A stretch of DNA of 43,687 nucleotides, taken from positions 1-43,687 of IMG/VR virus record IMGVR_UViG_3300042328_001217. One strand, written 5' to 3'. A program made the translations under genes and the position numbers. Below, one piece after another: positions 33,866 through 39,863 of the stretch. Every line of letters begins with the position of its first letter. Positions within the stretch are counted from its first letter, which is position 1. Under the pieces are notes generated by a model. It saw only the letters and a list, made by a program, of their open reading frames with translations, was not told the origin of the DNA and did no database searches. Source of the stretch: a virus.

Positions 33866-33900
33866 AAGCCCCTACGCATAACACTTGCGTGGGGGCTTTT
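33866..33900 (+). terminator. Rho-independent terminator, unit 2
   Basis: AAGCCCCTACGCA (33866-33878) pairs with TGCGTGGGGGCTT (33886-33898), one wobble, seven-base loop, followed by a T-run. The -35 box of the next promoter lies within its 3' arm. Confidence 0.85.
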
Positions 33901-33931
33901 TTCATGTATGCTCACCGAACGCAACAATGCG
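33885..33931 (+). promoter_or_regulatory. Promoter and 5' hairpin, unit 3
   Basis: TTGCGT (33885-33890), 16-base spacer, TATGCT (33907-33912). The hairpin CGC-AACAAT-GCG (33920-33931) starts seven bases after the -10. The promoter overlaps the upstream terminator. Confidence 0.6.
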
Positions 33932-33950
33932 CAACCGAAAAGGAGAAGCT

Positions 33951-34556
33951 GTGAATACGACAGCCGAAACACTTGCTAACGATTGGGGAACCGTAATCCC
34001 ATTCGTTGGCTACTCAATGGACAACGCCCAAGTATGGGAGAAGTACGGGTCGGAGTGGGTGGAGTTCCCCCACGCCACAGATGATGTCTATCTCACACTC
34101 AAAGTGTTCGCTTCACACAGAGCCAATGTCCCCGAAGAACTAGCCCCTGATGCCATTGCCCTGATGACGACGGGTTATGCCGCACCGATAGACGAATGCA
34201 TTGACGAAGCAACGGGAGAGAACACGACCCCACCTTCCGAATGTGAGAGCAGGCGCAGGGTCGCTATCGCTGTATTCGTTGCCCGTGATGCGTCACGATG
34301 CACCGAGATGCGCTTCCAAGATGACGAACACGGAGAAGGCATCAGGGAGAGCAGGGGGTCGGGAATGTTGTCTGATGCCGTAGACCTGGTGGCACTTAGT
34401 GCCTGGGGTGCAGAGTATTTGGCGCGCCTGTCCATTCTCGCCGTAGATGAGAGCAACGGGCTAGACAACAGCGAGAGAGCAGAACTCAGAGACAGGGTCG
34501 GCACGTTGCTAAACAATGCCGAACTCGTGCAGGGTGCGCCTGACCTGTTCCCCTGA
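33951..34556 (+). CDS. Acidic protein, unknown
   Basis: A 201-residue protein with GTG at 33951 preceded by AAAAGGAGAAG. Acidic and mixed alpha/beta, with GYSMDNAQVWEKYGSEWVEF near the N-terminus and a C-terminal Leu/Ala/Glu-rich helix pair. No motif recognised. Single-gene unit with its own promoter and terminator. Composition is more GC-rich than the structural genes. Confidence 0.65.
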   Translation: MNTTAETLANDWGTVIPFVGYSMDNAQVWEKYGSEWVEFPHATDDVYLTLKVFASHRANVPEELAPDAIALMTTGYAAPIDECIDEATGENTTPPSECESRRRVAIAVFVARDASRCTEMRFQDDEHGEGIRESRGSGMLSDAVDLVALSAWGAEYLARLSILAVDESNGLDNSERAELRDRVGTLLNNAELVQGAPDLFP

Positions 34557-34577
34557 TCCCAACAGACACCAACGACC

Positions 34578-34612
34578 CTGCCCCCTGGTCTCACGATCGG
34601 GGGGCAGTTCTG
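34578..34612 (+). terminator. Rho-independent terminator, unit 3
   Basis: CTGCCCCC (34578-34585) pairs with GGGGGCAG (34600-34607), followed by TTCTGTTTC. Located 22 bases after the stop. Confidence 0.75.
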
Positions 34613-34635
34613 TTTCCTAGCTCTTTTCTAGAAGC

Positions 34636-34686
34636 TTGTGTCGGTCGCTGGTCTGTGCTTAGAATGACGCAACGGCAACAACGCCG
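34636..34686 (+). promoter_or_regulatory. Promoter and 5' hairpin, unit 4
   Basis: TTGTGT (34636-34641), 18-base spacer, TAGAAT (34660-34665), then CGGC-AACAAC-GCCG (34673-34686) after seven bases. AAGAAAGAGA precedes the ATG at 34708. Confidence 0.6.
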
Positions 34687-34707
34687 GACACACAAGAAAG
34701 AGAACCA

Positions 34708-35136
34708 ATGTCCACGACAGACACCACCAACGAAGCGCACCGATACAGCGCAACTATCGCCCAAGAGGTCGAAGCAATAGACCAACTGTTAGCGAACCCA
34801 TACGAGAAAGACCTACGGGAAGCCCTGCTCAACGAACTAGAACTAGACCACCTAGACGCAACGGCCGACGGGTCGGACATTCTTTACACCTGGCTAAACG
34901 AGAGCGTTCTAGATGTCTCGGTGCAGATTGACACACGCCCCGACACGCTCAATGGGCGTGTGGTCTTGTTGCGTACTTCGGGGGGTCCTCATTGCGAAAT
35001 CGTGCGCGAGTACGGCAACGGCGAGACCGTCGAAGTAACGACCACATGGGGTGGCGAGTTCGGGCGCTGTGTCGCCTGGGTCGGTTCGCTTGCCGCATTT
35101 CTTGACGAACTCGTAGAACATCACCACGACAACTAG
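34708..35136 (+). CDS. Acidic protein, unknown
   Basis: A 142-residue acidic protein. N-terminus STTDTTNEAHRY resembles that of the gene at 35828 (PTDDTTNEERW), suggesting a shared leader or duplication. A helical first half is followed by strands (VSVQIDTRPDTLNGRVVLLR) and a His/Asp-rich end. No catalytic motif. Single-gene unit. Confidence 0.65.
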   Translation: MSTTDTTNEAHRYSATIAQEVEAIDQLLANPYEKDLREALLNELELDHLDATADGSDILYTWLNESVLDVSVQIDTRPDTLNGRVVLLRTSGGPHCEIVREYGNGETVEVTTTWGGEFGRCVAWVGSLAAFLDELVEHHHDN

Positions 35137-35178
35137 ACCACGATCCCCCCAAGACCTAGCCCCCCCGTTAGGACAGAC

Positions 35179-35222
35179 AGCCCCACACGGTACGCCCCCC
35201 GTACCTGTGGGGCTGTTCTGTT
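35179..35222 (+). terminator. Long hairpin terminator, unit 4
   Basis: AGCCCCACA (35179-35187) pairs with TGTGGGGCT (35206-35214) and an inner GGTACG/CGTACC extends the stem. GTTCTGTTTCT follows. Confidence 0.85.
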
Positions 35223-35239
35223 TCTCCCGTTCGGTCGGC

Positions 35240-35270
35240 TATGCTCGCCCATGTCGGCAACCACGCCGAC
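35240..35270 (+). promoter_or_regulatory. -10 box and 5' hairpin, unit 5
   Basis: TATGCT (35240-35245), seven bases, then GTCGGC-AACCAC-GCCGAC (35253-35270). The -35 is weak (TTCTGT with 18-base spacing). Confidence 0.6.
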
Positions 35271-35288
35271 CCAAAAGAAAGAGACAAC

Positions 35289-35720
35289 ATGACCCACTAC
35301 CACGACCCCGACCCAACACCTGCACACGGGACACCACGCCCGAAGGCTTACCCTTGCGCCTGGTTCGCCTGTGCTTCATTCACTGCCCAACCGTTGAGCC
35401 TGTGCGAAGTTCACGGCGAGTTCTCCGAGTTCGGTCATGCAGTCGAGTTGTTGGAAACGTGGGTGAGTGACAGCGCAGACCTTGACAACAAGACAGACCG
35501 AACAGCGACCGTCATTCTTGACCAGGTTCTAAACGCTCTCTATGGCGCACTCACAGCCTGGAAGTGTGACGACCTACAAGGTCTAGACATTCACATGACA
35601 AAGGCGGCCGGGCTGTTCGGCTTCATGGCTTGCGATACTTGCGCCGGTCTTGTTGAGCGTGTGGAACTAGACGTGAACGGAATGTGTCAGGACTGCCAAG
35701 ACGAAGCAGAACACGCCTAG
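35289..35720 (+). CDS. Cys-rich protein, possible zinc-binding
   Basis: A 143-residue protein; ATG at 35289 follows AAAGAAAGAGA, and upstream in-frame extension would cover the 5' hairpin. Cysteine pairs occur near the N-terminus (CAWFAC, then LCEVHGEF) and C-terminus (CDTC, then CQDC), spaced like two half zinc sites around a helical middle. It may be a zinc-ribbon or treble-clef protein that binds nucleic acid or protein. Single-gene unit. Confidence 0.65.
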   Translation: MTHYHDPDPTPAHGTPRPKAYPCAWFACASFTAQPLSLCEVHGEFSEFGHAVELLETWVSDSADLDNKTDRTATVILDQVLNALYGALTAWKCDDLQGLDIHMTKAAGLFGFMACDTCAGLVERVELDVNGMCQDCQDEAEHA

Positions 35721-35742
35721 ACCGTCACACACTCACAACATG

Positions 35743-35774
35743 AAAGACCCCTGCCGTGTGGTGGGGGTCTTTTG
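35743..35774 (+). terminator. Rho-independent terminator, unit 5
   Basis: AAAGACCCC (35743-35751) pairs with GGGGTCTTT (35764-35772), with T following. Confidence 0.8.
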
Positions 35775-35777
35775 CTG

Positions 35778-35806
35778 TATGCTCTCGCCTGTGGCACTCC
35801 TGCCAC
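35778..35806 (+). promoter_or_regulatory. -10 box and 5' hairpin, unit 6
   Basis: TATGCT (35778-35783), seven bases, then GTGGC-ACTCCT-GCCAC (35791-35806). The loop differs from the others but keeps six bases. The -10 begins four bases after the preceding terminator. Confidence 0.55.
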
Positions 35807-35827
35807 CACGAAAGAAAGAAGCATCTA

Positions 35828-36091
35828 ATGCCAACCGACGACACAACCAACGAAGAACGCTGGTTTACCAATCACGACGAAACATTTACAGTCACGGTGT
35901 TATTTAGTGTCAGCCGTGGGGGGTGGGAAGTTCACACGCACGACACGATCACGGGCGAATTTATCGAGTTCCCGAACACGGGCAGAACCCCCGATAGCAA
36001 CTGTTCAGCGTTCACTGACATTCGTCATGCGTGGTCACTCGCTAGCGCAATCGTGATGTCTTACGAAACGGGTGTTGGTCGCTCGCACTAA
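35828..36091 (+). CDS. Small protein, unknown
   Basis: An 87-residue protein with ATG at 35828 after GAAAGAAAG. N-terminus shares DTTNE with the gene at 34708. A beta-rich centre (FTVTVLFSVSRGGWEVHTHD) resembles a small sheet domain. No motif recognised. Last of the single-gene units before the non-coding region. Confidence 0.6.
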   Translation: MPTDDTTNEERWFTNHDETFTVTVLFSVSRGGWEVHTHDTITGEFIEFPNTGRTPDSNCSAFTDIRHAWSLASAIVMSYETGVGRSH

Positions 36092-36115
36092 ACGCCACGC
36101 CTAGACACGCAACAG

Positions 36116-36148
36116 GAAGCCCTGGGGGAGACCCTGGGGCTTCTTGCT
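36116..36148 (+). terminator. 12-bp hairpin terminator, unit 6
   Basis: GAAGCCCTGGGG (36116-36127) pairs with CCCTGGGGCTTC (36132-36143) with two G-T pairs and a GAGA loop. TTGCT follows. Confidence 0.8.
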
Positions 36149-36449
36149 GTACCGACACACAACAGACCCCACAGCAACGAACTACGACTGCATAGCAGGC
36201 AACAACGAACAGCAGACGGAAAAGAAGCTTGGGGAACGAGTGACCAGACCCACACGGTCAGAGACACGACAGAGAACGCCCACAGAGAGCGACACGGGCG
36301 ACACACGACAGACCACGCCGCGCCGACGTGCTGCACCTGGCATCATCACCGGCCGACGTTTCACTATTCGACCCCAAGACCCACCGACCGACGACGACGA
36401 CCCCGACCGACCGACCGAACCCAGGCAGACCCAGCCCACCGACCAACCA

Positions 36450-36471
36450 CCCCGACCCACCCCCACGCCCC
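36450..36471 (-). other. G-quadruplex motif on the minus strand
   Basis: On the minus strand: four G, CGT, five G, T, three G, TC, four G. Four tracts of three or more G with loops of three, one and two bases meet the usual G-quadruplex rule. It lies within the T-free stretch. Confidence 0.6.
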
Positions 36472-36704
36472 AAGGGGGGACCCCAGGCCCAATTAGTATT
36501 ACATACTCCCGTACGTTTGGAATTTTTTGGACCTCTTTGGGGGGTAAAGGCGGCAACGAGCGGTAAAACCATGCCTTCTCGGCAAGAAACTGGCTCCTGA
36601 ATGGGTGTGAGTTGTGTAAAACTTGTACAAAAGTCTAAATCTCAGCATGCGTAGCGAAGAATTCTCACCTCTTGGGGGTTTTCAACAGGTAAGTAGGACT
36701 TTCT

Positions 36705-36741
36705 TGTGGATTCTGTGGAGTAGTCCGAGCTGTTATCCCCA
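36705..36741. promoter_or_regulatory. DnaA-box-like pair
   Basis: TGTGGATTC (36705-36713, reverse orientation, seven of nine matching) and TTATCCCCA (36733-36741, eight of nine) against TTATCCACA. Two imperfect boxes 28 bases apart are suggestive only. Confidence 0.3.
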
Positions 36742-37026
36742 CACTTGGGGGTCTAATAGCCTCCCCCCACGCTTTATCGCTCGAAGCGAAGGGTGGCCGT
36801 AGCCAAGATTTCTAGCCGACACCCATAAAAGATTTGTCTTACTCGTACGTATCACATATTTAAGCTGTGTGGCTAACAGCCGTGGCGTTTTTGCATGGGG
36901 AGTCGGACCCCGTTTCCGGCCACGATTACCATTCCCGACGCACATGCTTTATGTTCGGGGTCTAGGTCCTGCTCGCCTCGCTGTTTCCCAACAGTAAGGG
37001 CTTGATCAGTTGATGGGAAAACTATA

Positions 37027-37176
37027 TCAGGTGTTTGAGTGCTTTCGCAAGCTCTTCTGCCATTTTTCTGCATCCCTTGCGGCGCGGGCTAGAAGCTGCT
37101 CATCTGTTAGTTCTCGCTTAGGGCGCAGTTCTTTACGTTTGACGATCCGACCTGCTGTTCCAAGCTTTCTTCCCAT
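37027..37176 (-). CDS. 49-residue basic minus-strand protein
   Basis: ATG at 37176, TGA at 37027. Lys/Arg-rich start (GRKLGTAGRIVKRKELRPKR) followed by a helix (LTDEQLLARAARDAEKWQKS). No Shine-Dalgarno, but TAAAAT ends six bases before ATG, which fits a leaderless transcript. Divergent from the operon starting at 37256. Charge and position suggest a small DNA-binding regulator, unproven. Confidence 0.5.
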   Translation of the reverse strand: MGRKLGTAGRIVKRKELRPKRELTDEQLLARAARDAEKWQKSLRKHSNT

Positions 37177-37199
37177 ACAAATATTTTATCATGAAAGTG

Positions 37200-37228
37200 T
37201 TGCAATTGCTATTTGTGGCGGCTAAAGT
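37200..37228 (+). promoter_or_regulatory. Candidate promoter of the early/packaging operon
   Basis: TTGCAA (37200-37205), 17-base spacer, TAAAGT (37223-37228), 27 bases before the ATG at 37256, which has AAGGAGGAAAC. No terminator is seen from here to the capsid promoter. Confidence 0.5.
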
Positions 37229-37255
37229 TTCAACTACCCACTACAAGGAGGAAAC

Positions 37256-37330
37256 ATGGAAAGATGGGATGGAGAAACACCGGTAGAAGATCGTGATGAT
37301 CGTGATATCGAGGATGGTGTATGGCGATGA
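37256..37330 (+). CDS. 24-residue charged peptide with strong RBS
   Basis: ATG at 37256 with AAGGAGG eight bases upstream, one of the strongest ribosome sites in the window. The peptide is Asp/Arg/Glu-rich and contains a duplicated GATCGTGAT at DNA level. Its TGA overlaps the next reading frame. It may be a real micropeptide or a leader that couples translation of the next gene. Confidence 0.45.
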   Translation: MERWDGETPVEDRDDRDIEDGVWR

Positions 37331-37566
37331 CATTTGATGAATGGGCCGAATACGGCTGGAAACAAGGATGGTGTGGGCCGCCACTATGTCTGTCCCATGA
37401 CGGCTTTCCTATGTCTGATCAGGAATTAGGAGAGTTTGACGAGGGTGGAGATCCTTGCCAGCACTTTATCCGGCTTTATGAGGATGAAACGCACCGGGAA
37501 GCTATTGAAGAGGTAGATTCCCCAACAAACTGGAGAGCAAGCAATCAGGGGTGGAAACGTGGCTGA
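37321..37566 (+). CDS. Conserved actinophage small protein, unknown
   Basis: An 81-residue acidic protein with TFDEWAEYGWKQGWCGPPLC and DPCQHFIRLYED, a pattern I recall from many small actinophage proteins. Start 37321 has GAGGATGG upstream; ATG 37327 (ATGA overlap with the micropeptide stop) is an alternative. Three cysteines and one His might bind metal. Function unknown. Confidence 0.7.
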   Translation: MAMTFDEWAEYGWKQGWCGPPLCLSHDGFPMSDQELGEFDEGGDPCQHFIRLYEDETHREAIEEVDSPTNWRASNQGWKRG

Positions 37567-37939
37567 AAAGTCAGAATGGCAGCAAATTGCTGAAGATTTG
37601 TACCAAGCGTACCAATGTGCAGCTTCTTTGCTAGATTTACACGAAAGACATAGCGATTGTGGTCAATGTGAGGCCGCAATCAATCGATTCAACAAAGGAA
37701 ACATCATGGACAGAGATGAGTGGAAAAAGGCTATTTCGAATGCCAATACCTATAAAAAGAAGTATTGGTCAGAACAGCACGAAAATCCAAAGGTTAAGGA
37801 CCTTGAATACTGGCGGAAGAAGTATTTAGACGAAATGGAAGAGTCAATGCGTCTTCGGAAGCAATGTTGGGAGTTGCGGGACAAACTGGCCGATATTAAG
37901 GAGTTGATCCGTAATCTTCTTAAGAAAGCGGAAAAATGA
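37559..37939 (+). CDS. Coiled-coil protein, unknown
   Basis: A 126-residue helical protein with GTG start preceded by GGGGTGG. Cysteines near residues 20, 34, 37 and 103 include CGQC; residues about 50-126 are a charged coiled coil (KDLEYWRKKYLDEMEESM). Overlaps both neighbours. No family recognised. Confidence 0.6.
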   Translation: MAEKSEWQQIAEDLYQAYQCAASLLDLHERHSDCGQCEAAINRFNKGNIMDRDEWKKAISNANTYKKKYWSEQHENPKVKDLEYWRKKYLDEMEESMRLRKQCWELRDKLADIKELIRNLLKKAEK

Positions 37940-38172
37940 GTGAAAAGCAGCAAGTACTTCCGTTTGAGCCAATTTATAGTTATTTCATGCGTCCTGATTA
38001 TACCGACAGTGATCTTGCAGTGGCTATTGGGGTAGAACGTACAGCACTTCAACGCTGGCTAAAACAAGGAATTCGATTCTATGTTGCGGATAAGCTCGTC
38101 ACGCGGCTAGGATATCACCCATCATACTTTTGGCCGGAGGAATACTGGCCAACACCATCAGGAGGAAAATGA
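37936..38172 (+). CDS. Small helix-turn-helix protein
   Basis: A 78-residue protein, ATGA-coupled to the previous gene. DYTDSDLAVAIGVERTALQR (21-40) followed by WLKQGIRF is a clear helix-turn-helix. The C-terminus (LVTRLGYHPSYFWPEEYW) is aromatic. Likely a small DNA-binding regulator, immediately before SSB. It overlaps the SSB start by four bases. Confidence 0.7.
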   Translation: MSEKQQVLPFEPIYSYFMRPDYTDSDLAVAIGVERTALQRWLKQGIRFYVADKLVTRLGYHPSYFWPEEYWPTPSGGK

Positions 38173-38558
38173 ATAACATCACCATCGTAGGCAACTTGGG
38201 TCAAGACCCTGAGCTTTCTTTTACAAAGGGTGGCAAGGCTAAGGTCCGCTTTAGTATCGCTGACACCCGTGAAGTGAACGGCGAGAAGGAAACAACCTGG
38301 CACAAGTGTGTAGCTTGGGGTAAAACAGCCGAGAACATCGCTTCACTGTTCACTAAAGGGCAGCGAGTCATTGTTGCTGGTCGATACAAGATGGACGAGT
38401 ACACCACTAAGACTGGCGAAAAGAAGCAGAGCTTAGAGGTATTAGTTGACGATTGTGGGCAGAGCATTAGGTTCGATCTACCTAACACGACCCGTCCATC
38501 GTTCAGCAACAACAACTCTGCCCCACAATCGATGTTTGAAGATGAAGAGCCGTTCTGA
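38169..38558 (+). CDS. ssb: Single-stranded DNA-binding protein
   Basis: A 129-residue SSB. ATG at 38169 follows AGGAGGAAA. The OB fold begins NNITIVGNLGQDPEL, includes WHKCVAWGKTAENI and RVIVAGRYKMDEY, and ends in an acidic tip FEDEEPF that resembles the protein-recruiting tail of bacterial SSB. It would protect single strands and recruit host replication proteins, a natural partner for RecT. Confidence 0.95.
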   Translation: MNNITIVGNLGQDPELSFTKGGKAKVRFSIADTREVNGEKETTWHKCVAWGKTAENIASLFTKGQRVIVAGRYKMDEYTTKTGEKKQSLEVLVDDCGQSIRFDLPNTTRPSFSNNNSAPQSMFEDEEPF

Positions 38559-39366
38559 TGAATTCAAGAAAGATGCCGCATGTAAAGGTTATGGACCTGA
38601 TCTGTGGTTTCCATCAGAACCCCAAGGGAAAGACTTTTTCGCGCAAGCACGTGCGATTTGTAATGAATGTCCAGTCAAGAACGACTGCTTAGAATACGCA
38701 CTTAGTTTTCCGTCAGTAGAAGATACTGCCGGTATGTATGGAGGATTATCACCATGGCAAAGGGAAACCATTCGTCAGAGCCGTTTGACGAAGACACCTA
38801 TCACAAACAACTCGTATGGGAGGAATTCCTACACCGAGCCGTTGAGGCCGGTAATCAAGCGATCGGTTGGCTCGAACTCGAAGATTACACCGAACAAATG
38901 GTTGCGGAGTCAACTCTCGAAGAAGTCTACAATGAACGCTGGGCAAGCGCCGGTGACATTGTTATGGCCGCATATAACTTCCTGTGGCCAGAGATTGAGT
39001 CTTTGGCAATCAAGCTGGGAGTCCCATTCCAACCCGAAATCATGGAGATCCACGGTATCGAAGATGACAACTGATCACACAACACCCAAAGCAACTAAAT
39101 TACTACTTGGTTCTACAAAACCAGCCCCCGACACAGAAATTACAGCCAAAGCTCTTGCTGGCGTATTGTCTGCTGGTTGGCCTGATCCATTGCCTGAACA
39201 TATTGCATCTGCTATCTTTATGGGGTGTGCATATGTTATGAACCTTGGCAAGATTGCTTTTGATGCGGGCACACTAACCGCAGAAGAAAACGCAGCTGTT
39301 CAAGGCGTAGCAGAGCTATCAATGCAAATTTGGAAGAATATTTACGATCAGGTGAAGCCGGAATGA
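38542..39366 (+). CDS. WhiB-like regulator, reading frame open into later gene
   Basis: The first 85 or so residues are a WhiB-like protein: cysteines 14, 40, 43 and 49 (C...CxxC.....C) for a 4Fe-4S cluster, LWFPSEP and GMYGGLSPWQ. WhiB proteins act with the host sigma factor and are confined to actinobacteria and their phages. The frame has no stop after the domain; it continues for 274 residues, over the 106-residue gene in another frame, and ends in phase with the gene at 39064. A domain end near 38800 is expected, so either a fusion, an overprinted gene or a lost stop. Confidence 0.7.
   Translation: MKSRSDEFKKDAACKGYGPDLWFPSEPQGKDFFAQARAICNECPVKNDCLEYALSFPSVEDTAGMYGGLSPWQRETIRQSRLTKTPITNNSYGRNSYTEPLRPVIKRSVGSNSKITPNKWLRSQLSKKSTMNAGQAPVTLLWPHITSCGQRLSLWQSSWESHSNPKSWRSTVSKMTTDHTTPKATKLLLGSTKPAPDTEITAKALAGVLSAGWPDPLPEHIASAIFMGCAYVMNLGKIAFDAGTLTAEENAAVQGVAELSMQIWKNIYDQVKPE
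38754..39074 (+). CDS. 106-residue acidic protein nested in the WhiB frame
   Basis: ATG at 38754 with GGAGG nine bases upstream. Acidic helical protein (QLVWEEFLHRAVEAGNQAIG, then TEQMVAESTLEEVYNERW) ending EIMEIHGIEDDN. Codon use and amino-acid balance look normal, whereas the overlapping WhiB-frame product is Ser/Lys/Arg/Thr-rich. This is therefore the genuine gene in most of the overlap. Function unknown. Confidence 0.65.
   Translation: MAKGNHSSEPFDEDTYHKQLVWEEFLHRAVEAGNQAIGWLELEDYTEQMVAESTLEEVYNERWASAGDIVMAAYNFLWPEIESLAIKLGVPFQPEIMEIHGIEDDN
39064..39366 (+). CDS. 100-residue helical protein, unknown
   Basis: ATG at 39064 lies within the end of the previous gene (11-base overlap), in the same frame as WhiB. 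A polar start is followed by helices with LAGVLSAGWPDPLPEHIASA and VMNLGKIAFDAGTLTAEENA. Weak ribosome site, so coupling or a fusion with WhiB must drive translation. ATGA overlap with the next gene. Function unknown. Confidence 0.6.
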   Translation: MTTDHTTPKATKLLLGSTKPAPDTEITAKALAGVLSAGWPDPLPEHIASAIFMGCAYVMNLGKIAFDAGTLTAEENAAVQGVAELSMQIWKNIYDQVKPE

Positions 39367-39863
39367 CACAAAACAACGAAGAGAAACCCGTTGATCCAAA
39401 GATCGCGCAGATCATGCCGTATGTATTTACGAAAGAAAATGCTGCCGAGAACGCTCGTAAGGCTACAAAAAAGCGTATCGAGAACCAGCAGAAAGAAAAG
39501 CATGTTCGCCACGGCTTGAGCCAAGAAATCGTTGATGCTCAAGAACAACTAAAGAAGCTTGGTCTGTCTAAGTTGGCTGCTTCCATTCCCCGTGAAGATC
39601 TACCAAAGATGGCTATTGCTATCATGGCAGACAACGCTCTTCGTGTTTTGGGTGGTGAATGGGAGATTAAGTCTGCAGAAGAGGCTACTAAGATTGCAAA
39701 AGTGTGGCACGACATCTTGCGTCTTGAAATGAACCAAGCTACTACCATTTCCGGCACACAGAACGAAACACCGGAATCTCGTCAGAATCGTCTAGAAGAA
39801 CTGCGCCTTGAGGCAAAGCGCCGCGTTGAGGGTGGTTTGAGGGCTGTTGCTGGCGACGCATGA
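39363..39863 (+). CDS. Probable terminase small subunit
   Basis: A 166-residue basic, helical protein just before the large terminase. ATG at 39363 (ATGA with the previous stop) is preferred to the in-frame upstream ATG at 39330. N-terminal third is Lys/Asn/Gln-rich, the centre is helical (LSKLAASIPREDLPKMAIAI), and the end is a charged helix (RLEELRLEAKRRVEGGL). No clear HTH, so the call rests on position. Small terminases bind phage DNA and start packaging. Confidence 0.5.
   Translation: MTQNNEEKPVDPKIAQIMPYVFTKENAAENARKATKKRIENQQKEKHVRHGLSQEIVDAQEQLKKLGLSKLAASIPREDLPKMAIAIMADNALRVLGGEWEIKSAEEATKIAKVWHDILRLEMNQATTISGTQNETPESRQNRLEELRLEAKRRVEGGLRAVAGDA

Larger units (their letters stand above)
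36149..37026. other. Non-coding region, candidate replication origin
   Basis: No convincing gene over about 880 bases. Contents: a C-rich, T-free stretch (36369-36492); several hairpins (36777-36789, 36864-36880, and a nested CGTGGC/GCCACG with GGGG/CCCC at 36881-36924); DnaA-box-like TTATCCCCA at 36733 and TGTGGATTC at 36705; and short repeats of CTTGGGGGT near 36671 and 36744. No replication enzyme genes are visible elsewhere, which makes a host-dependent origin attractive. The AT-rich stretch near 36490-36535 could be an unwinding element. All of this is inference. Confidence 0.4.

Noticed and set aside
36240-36566. 108-residue Pro/Arg/Thr-rich frame starting with GTG
   Set aside because: Open only because the strand lacks T and so cannot form stops; product is low complexity and no good ribosome site is present.
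36881-36924. tRNA-like T-arm on the minus strand (GGGG-TCCGACT-CCCC)
   Set aside because: The T-arm-like hairpin is convincing, but the distance to any matching acceptor strand is too short for D and anticodon arms. Treated as a generic hairpin.
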